This document shows positions 60,438 through 64,000 of a stretch of 64,000 bases of DNA, one piece after another. Origin of the DNA: Malachius bipustulatus (taxonomy: Eukaryota; Arthropoda; Insecta; Coleoptera; Melyridae); the NCBI GenBank assembly GCA_910589415.1, contig OU342637.1:30658162-30722161 (forward strand), in the 5' to 3' direction. How positions within the stretch are numbered: the stretch's first letter is position 1; each line of letters starts with the position of its first letter. The position numbers and the translations under genes were made by a program. The notes beneath the pieces were generated by a model. The model was given only the letters and a program-made list of their open reading frames with translations, made no database searches and was not told the DNA's origin.

Positions 60438-60442
60438 TGTAA

Positions 60443-60965
60443 GACGTGCCTTATATTATTTTTGTGAAACTTCAAAGATATGGATATGAGCAAATACACT
60501 AGATAATCATAATCATCTAATGTATTTGATATGAGTCACAAAATTTTGAGTAATAAGAAAGTGTCCAATATGTTTTTAGGTACGTATGGTACGTATGTGT
60601 GGTTATTGTGGCTGTGGCTCCCACAAGTGGTGGTAAAAAGTGGTGCTGGTACCCTGAGAAAATTGAGAATAAAGGCAAAACAAAACCTCTTCGAGTCGAG
60701 ATAGCTAGATGAGAGCGAGAGCATTGGACATTAGAAAATTTTGTTATTATGTTACTGATAATTTTTTACGGTGTAGTAATTCTAGGAGGTTTGTCAAAAT
60801 AACTTATGCAATACGTAATGTTGCATTAGTTGATTTATAATTATTTAAATTCTATTCTATGTAATTTATTTTTCAGTTCTAGCTACAATATTTATCTGTA
60901 TAAGTGAAGAATTAGATAGACGACGACTGATAGCTGCAAATGACATAAGTGGCTATTATAGTGAG
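60443..60965. other. Region upstream of DUF4780-like copy B
   Basis: AT-rich with no supported gene. An acceptor-like TTTTTCAG near 60876 suggests a 5' UTR intron for the gene at 60966. Confidence 0.5.
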
Positions 60966-61589
60966 ATGGTATTCAAACCAAGAATCGTGATGGCTATAGT
61001 GGGTGTCGGTATTCCAGCTCCAGAACTTCAACCTGACTTTGTACAGAATCTCCAAGAATCCCTCACCTGTAGTATCGATAATATTGAAGGTGATAATGTA
61101 CCCCACTTTGATGAATTCAAGCTCTCCGAACATGGCTATATCACCGTCCCCTGTGTTGAGGAACTTTCGAAAGAATGGCTCATTTCTGAAGTAGAGAAGA
61201 TTTCCCCTTTTGAAGGGATTAATCTCACAGTCATGGAAGAAAAGTTTGCACCTGAATTAATCGAGATGTACGCTTACCTCCCAGGTGTATATACTAAGAA
61301 TTACGCTAATATATTGCGGAGAATAAAGAAATCAACACCTAACCTCAATACAGAATATTGGAAGGTGAGGTCAATTAGAGTCGTTTTTGGACATGAAGAA
61401 GATGGTGAAAAAGGCACCTTTTTGAAACTAGCTATAGATGAAGGTTCCAATAAGTTTTTATTAAAATCTTGTTGGAGAGCACATGCAGGTATGTCCACGG
61501 TATATTTTGACAAATATTTTAGATACCATGAATTTGAGTGGCCTGAGTTGCAGAGAACTCAGGTCGCCAAGAGACCACAACTATTATAA
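60966..61589 (+). CDS. DUF4780-like protein, copy B
   Basis: An intronless coding frame of 207 residues. It shares with copy A (37846-38454) the blocks VPHFDEFKL, the ITVPCVEELSKEWLISEV region, AYLPGVYTKNYANILRRI, STPNLN, FGHEEDGEKG and CWRAHAGMSTVYF in the same order. That is clear homology at low identity. No catalytic motif, signal peptide or membrane helix is visible. It lies 0.5 kb downstream of the BEL/Pao element on the same strand but is not part of it. Function unknown. Confidence 0.65.
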   Translation: MVFKPRIVMAIVGVGIPAPELQPDFVQNLQESLTCSIDNIEGDNVPHFDEFKLSEHGYITVPCVEELSKEWLISEVEKISPFEGINLTVMEEKFAPELIEMYAYLPGVYTKNYANILRRIKKSTPNLNTEYWKVRSIRVVFGHEEDGEKGTFLKLAIDEGSNKFLLKSCWRAHAGMSTVYFDKYFRYHEFEWPELQRTQVAKRPQLL

Positions 61590-61824
61590 GAACGGGGAAG
61601 AATTGGGCATCATAATTTATTGTTATTTTTTATCTTCTTTATACATACACATATATACGAATAATTTTACACAAGACAAGTTCTAAATAATAAACTGTTT
61701 AAATTTTCCCTGCTTGCATTTTTTGCATTTAGTAGAGATTTCAGATTTCATTTTTTTTAGATGATCCCGCTTATGGTTGATTACAGGAATCTGTAATGAT
61801 ATGAAAGTAAAGATAGAAGATATA
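61590..61824. other. 3' flank of DUF4780-like copy B
   Basis: Contains an AATAA-type polyadenylation hexamer near 61685-61695. Otherwise featureless. Confidence 0.4.
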
Positions 61825-62407
61825 CAGGGTGTACCAGCTCGATTTAGACAACGGTAAGGGCCGTGTAGGTCTCGTCAAGACGAAACGTTTTTTTATTTGA
61901 AGTTTTTGGATTTAGACCTTCGTTGCGGAAATATGGCCGACTTCCGGTTTTTAGTTTTTTGGCTCCAGTTTCGGCATTTTTAGGTTCTCGCCCAAACTGA
62001 AACTAGTTTTGGAAACTCCTTAGCTTCAGTTACAACTTTCATATTGAAGTCAAGGTTTCTATCTCTGTTGGATTCAAAATGGCGACATGCCCAAAACTTT
62101 AAATTTTAAGTCTTTGAATCAATTCAAATTGAATCAAATTGAAAAATTAAGATTTTGAATCCAACAGAGATAGAACCTTGACTTCAATATGAAAGTTGTA
62201 ACTGAAGCTAAGGAGTTTCCAAAACTAGTTTCAGTTTGGACGAGAACCTAAAAATGCCGAAACTGGAGCCAAAAAACTAAAAACCGGAAGTCGGCCATAT
62301 TTCCGCAACGAAGGTCCAAATCCAAAAACTTCAAATAAAAAAATGTTTCGTCTTGACGAGACCTACACGGCCCTTACCGTTGTCTAAATCGAGCTGGTAC
62401 ACCCTGT
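61825..62407. mobile_element. 583-bp near-perfect palindromic TA-flanked element
   Basis: The left arm begins CAGGGTGTACCAGCTCG and the right arm is its reverse complement through almost the whole length. The centre lies near 62115, in an A/T-rich stretch about 40-60 bp long. TA flanks both ends (61823-61824 and 62408-62409). Few mismatches are visible between the roughly 270-bp arms. No coding capacity. The end sequence resembles other IS630/Tc1-derived MITEs with CAGGGTG termini. Confidence 0.85.
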
Positions 62408-62639
62408 ATAAAGAGAAACTGATTATTAACATACCCATGAAATACAAGGTGATATTATGAGATTGTAATGTGGTATTTCAAAAATCAAAACAGAAACATT
62501 TTATCTCCACATCTTTTGGGCGAGATATTACAATAGTTTTCTTTTTCTTTTTAAAGTATGGCAACATTGCATTGAATTTTCAGAAAGGAGAATGGAGCCT
62601 GCAATCTTCTTTTTAATATTGCTATTCTATATGGTTGCA

Positions 62640-62746
62640 GTTATGTTAAATTCAAAGCTTTTTACGGTTTTTGACAGCTGCAGTTAATCATAATTTATTA
62701 TTATTAATAATTTTTTCATTAGTAATTGAACGTTTTAGTTTCAAGT
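62640..62746 (-). repeat. Solo fragment of the 7-bp-TSD element
   Basis: Contains TTTTTGACAGCTGCAGTTAATC and GAACGTTTTAGTTTCAAGTA, the reverse complement of the right-hand part of the copies at 10470-10620 and 53450-53570. Truncated where the next element begins. Confidence 0.75.
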
Positions 62747-62751
62747 ATGTA

Positions 62752-64000
62752 CAGGGTGGGCCAATAAGCGAGGTAAGCGGCTGTATCTCAGAAACTAATA
62801 ATCGTAGAGAGTTGCGGTAAAAAATTTTATAGGTTAAGTGGGCAAGGGAAAATGCTGGAAATTATTTTCAAGTTTCCAAGATGGCTGCCAGAGGGCGTTT
62901 GGACCATCTTGAATTACATAAAGTTACGTTTCTTGTGATTTTACTCAATGAATGTAACAAAAAAGTATTTGCGTTTTAATGTTATCTTAAAGTCTAACAT
63001 TTTTTATAGAAACAATTTTTCTCTATCTTTCGAAATAAAGTGGTGGGGGGTATTTGAATGTTGTTTTAAACAAATGCCTGTAACTTCGAAACGGCTTCAA
63101 TGATTTGGATAAATTTGGTATAATTGGAAAGAGCATTGCTTGGGCTTTTAGGTTTCTTGTGACAATGGCAGTTGTGACCTACACGACCGCCGATAGAGGG
63201 CGTTATCCGACATTATAACCAAAATATTGGATTTTCTCAAAAAATTTAAATGCGATGATATGACTTTTTTTAGACTAGAAAATAGACAAATGATCAACCA
63301 ATAAGCTTGCGCAAACCGCATCTTAATATCTTTTTCCTAACTCAAATTATTAAAAAAATACCAAACCAAGAAAATTCATATATCCCCATTTAAAAATGCA
63401 TCGGTCGCTTTCGATAAGAAGACAAGTAGTAGGCCATGGAAATAAAATACAAACTCCTAACTTAAATATTGGCAAGTAACGTCAAACTTCTGTCACACAC
63501 GCAGCCCACTATTATTGTTGATTGCATATAATTTGAGTACTTTTTAATCAAAATGCTTCTCACAAAATTAAATAATGAAGCCGTTGACATGATTGCGATT
63601 TATTTTGAGTGTTTTCAAAATGTAGCTATAGCTGCAAGACAGTACGCGGCACTGTATCCAGATCGCCTTCATTACGGGAGAAGAATGTTTCCGCGCTTGG
63701 TACAGCGATTACGCGATACCTACTAGAAGTTTTCGTTGTGCTAAACGTCGCAGGCGTCGCAATGGAAGGACCGAAGAAAATGTTATCAATGTCTTGGCTT
63801 ACATAGAATTTTATAGACATGTAGAAACTAGAACATTGTCTCTAGACTTGGAAATTTGTTGCACGGACAACTGTTAGAAATATTTTGAAAGTATATAGGT
63901 GAATAATTTTATCTTATTCCAAGTATCTTAGCACATACCCTCAAATACAAATTCAGTGTTATTCTGGTTTTATTATTTTTTACTACTGATTATGTTGTTT
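62752..64000 (+). mobile_element. Left part of a decayed DDE transposon, running off the window
   Basis: Begins with a TA-preceded CAGGGTGGGCCAATAAGCG terminus, the usual CAGGGTG-type end of Tc1/mariner-related elements. About 0.8 kb of AT-rich untranslated sequence precedes a broken transposase start (63553). The right end is outside the window. Confidence 0.65.
63553..63895 (+). pseudogene. DUF4817-type N-terminal domain of a transposase
   Basis: From the ATG at 63553 the frame reads MLLTKLNNEAVDMIAIYF..., then NVAIAARQYAALYPDRLH and FPRLVQRLRDT, the helix-turn-helix (DUF4817) typical of many insect transposases. It stops at 63726. The following conserved part (ENVINVLAYIEFY, TRTLSLDLEI) lies in another frame. 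The DDE core would be beyond the window. The gene is broken here. Confidence 0.75.

Overview
The window is nuclear DNA of an insect, most likely a holometabolous species and possibly a beetle (inference). The genes have short GT-AG introns of about 50-90 bp and GC-richer exons in AT-rich DNA. A COP1 ubiquitin ligase is present, which Drosophila lacks, and the transposons are typical of insect genomes. No single sequence fixes the species.

Layout. 1-3,757: a C2H2 zinc-finger gene (minus) split by a Tc1/mariner-type transposon exactly inside its seventh finger. 3,758-11,582: a stack of nested transposons. A TIR element with 7-bp target duplications contains a second copy of itself, which contains a DIRS-like tyrosine-recombinase retrotransposon; small palindromic hAT-type MITEs sit in the outer layer. 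13,376-24,555: the swiss cheese / neuropathy target esterase gene (plus, 20 coding exons in the mature message) with two alternative first exons and a duplicated, apparently mutually exclusive exon carrying the catalytic aspartate. 24,793-28,505: folylpolyglutamate synthase (minus, 9 exons, convergent with sws). 28,876-28,957: tRNA-Ser(UGA). 29,537-30,100: ALG13. 30,525-31,308: p24 cargo protein eclair (minus). 32,011-37,324: cohesin subunit SMC3 (plus, 11 exons) with a LINE fragment in one intron. 37,846-38,454: a DUF4780-like gene (minus). 39,433-48,710: an M17 leucyl aminopeptidase (minus, 5 exons) whose 7.4-kb second intron holds an intronless COP1 gene and several transposons. 49,478-51,175: an intact zinc-finger paralogue of the first gene. 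52,586-53,682: the best-preserved copy of the 7-bp-TSD element. 53,804-60,437: a BEL/Pao LTR retrotransposon with apparently identical LTRs and one uninterrupted gag-pol frame. 60,966-61,589: a second DUF4780-like gene. 61,825-62,407: a 583-bp near-perfect palindrome. 62,752 to the end: the start of a decayed DDE transposon.

The host genes do not form a pathway. They are housekeeping genes (lipid hydrolysis, folate retention, N-glycan assembly, ER-Golgi traffic, cohesion, peptide turnover, ubiquitination) embedded in repeat-rich DNA. For sws, FPGS, eca, SMC3 and the aminopeptidase, the exon models were built by reading splice signals. Each keeps one frame through every junction and gives a total length divisible by three. 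The points most worth following up are the duplicated catalytic exon of sws, the intronless COP1 nested in the aminopeptidase intron, the preserved circle junction of the DIRS-like element, and the exact transposon disruption of the zinc-finger gene.
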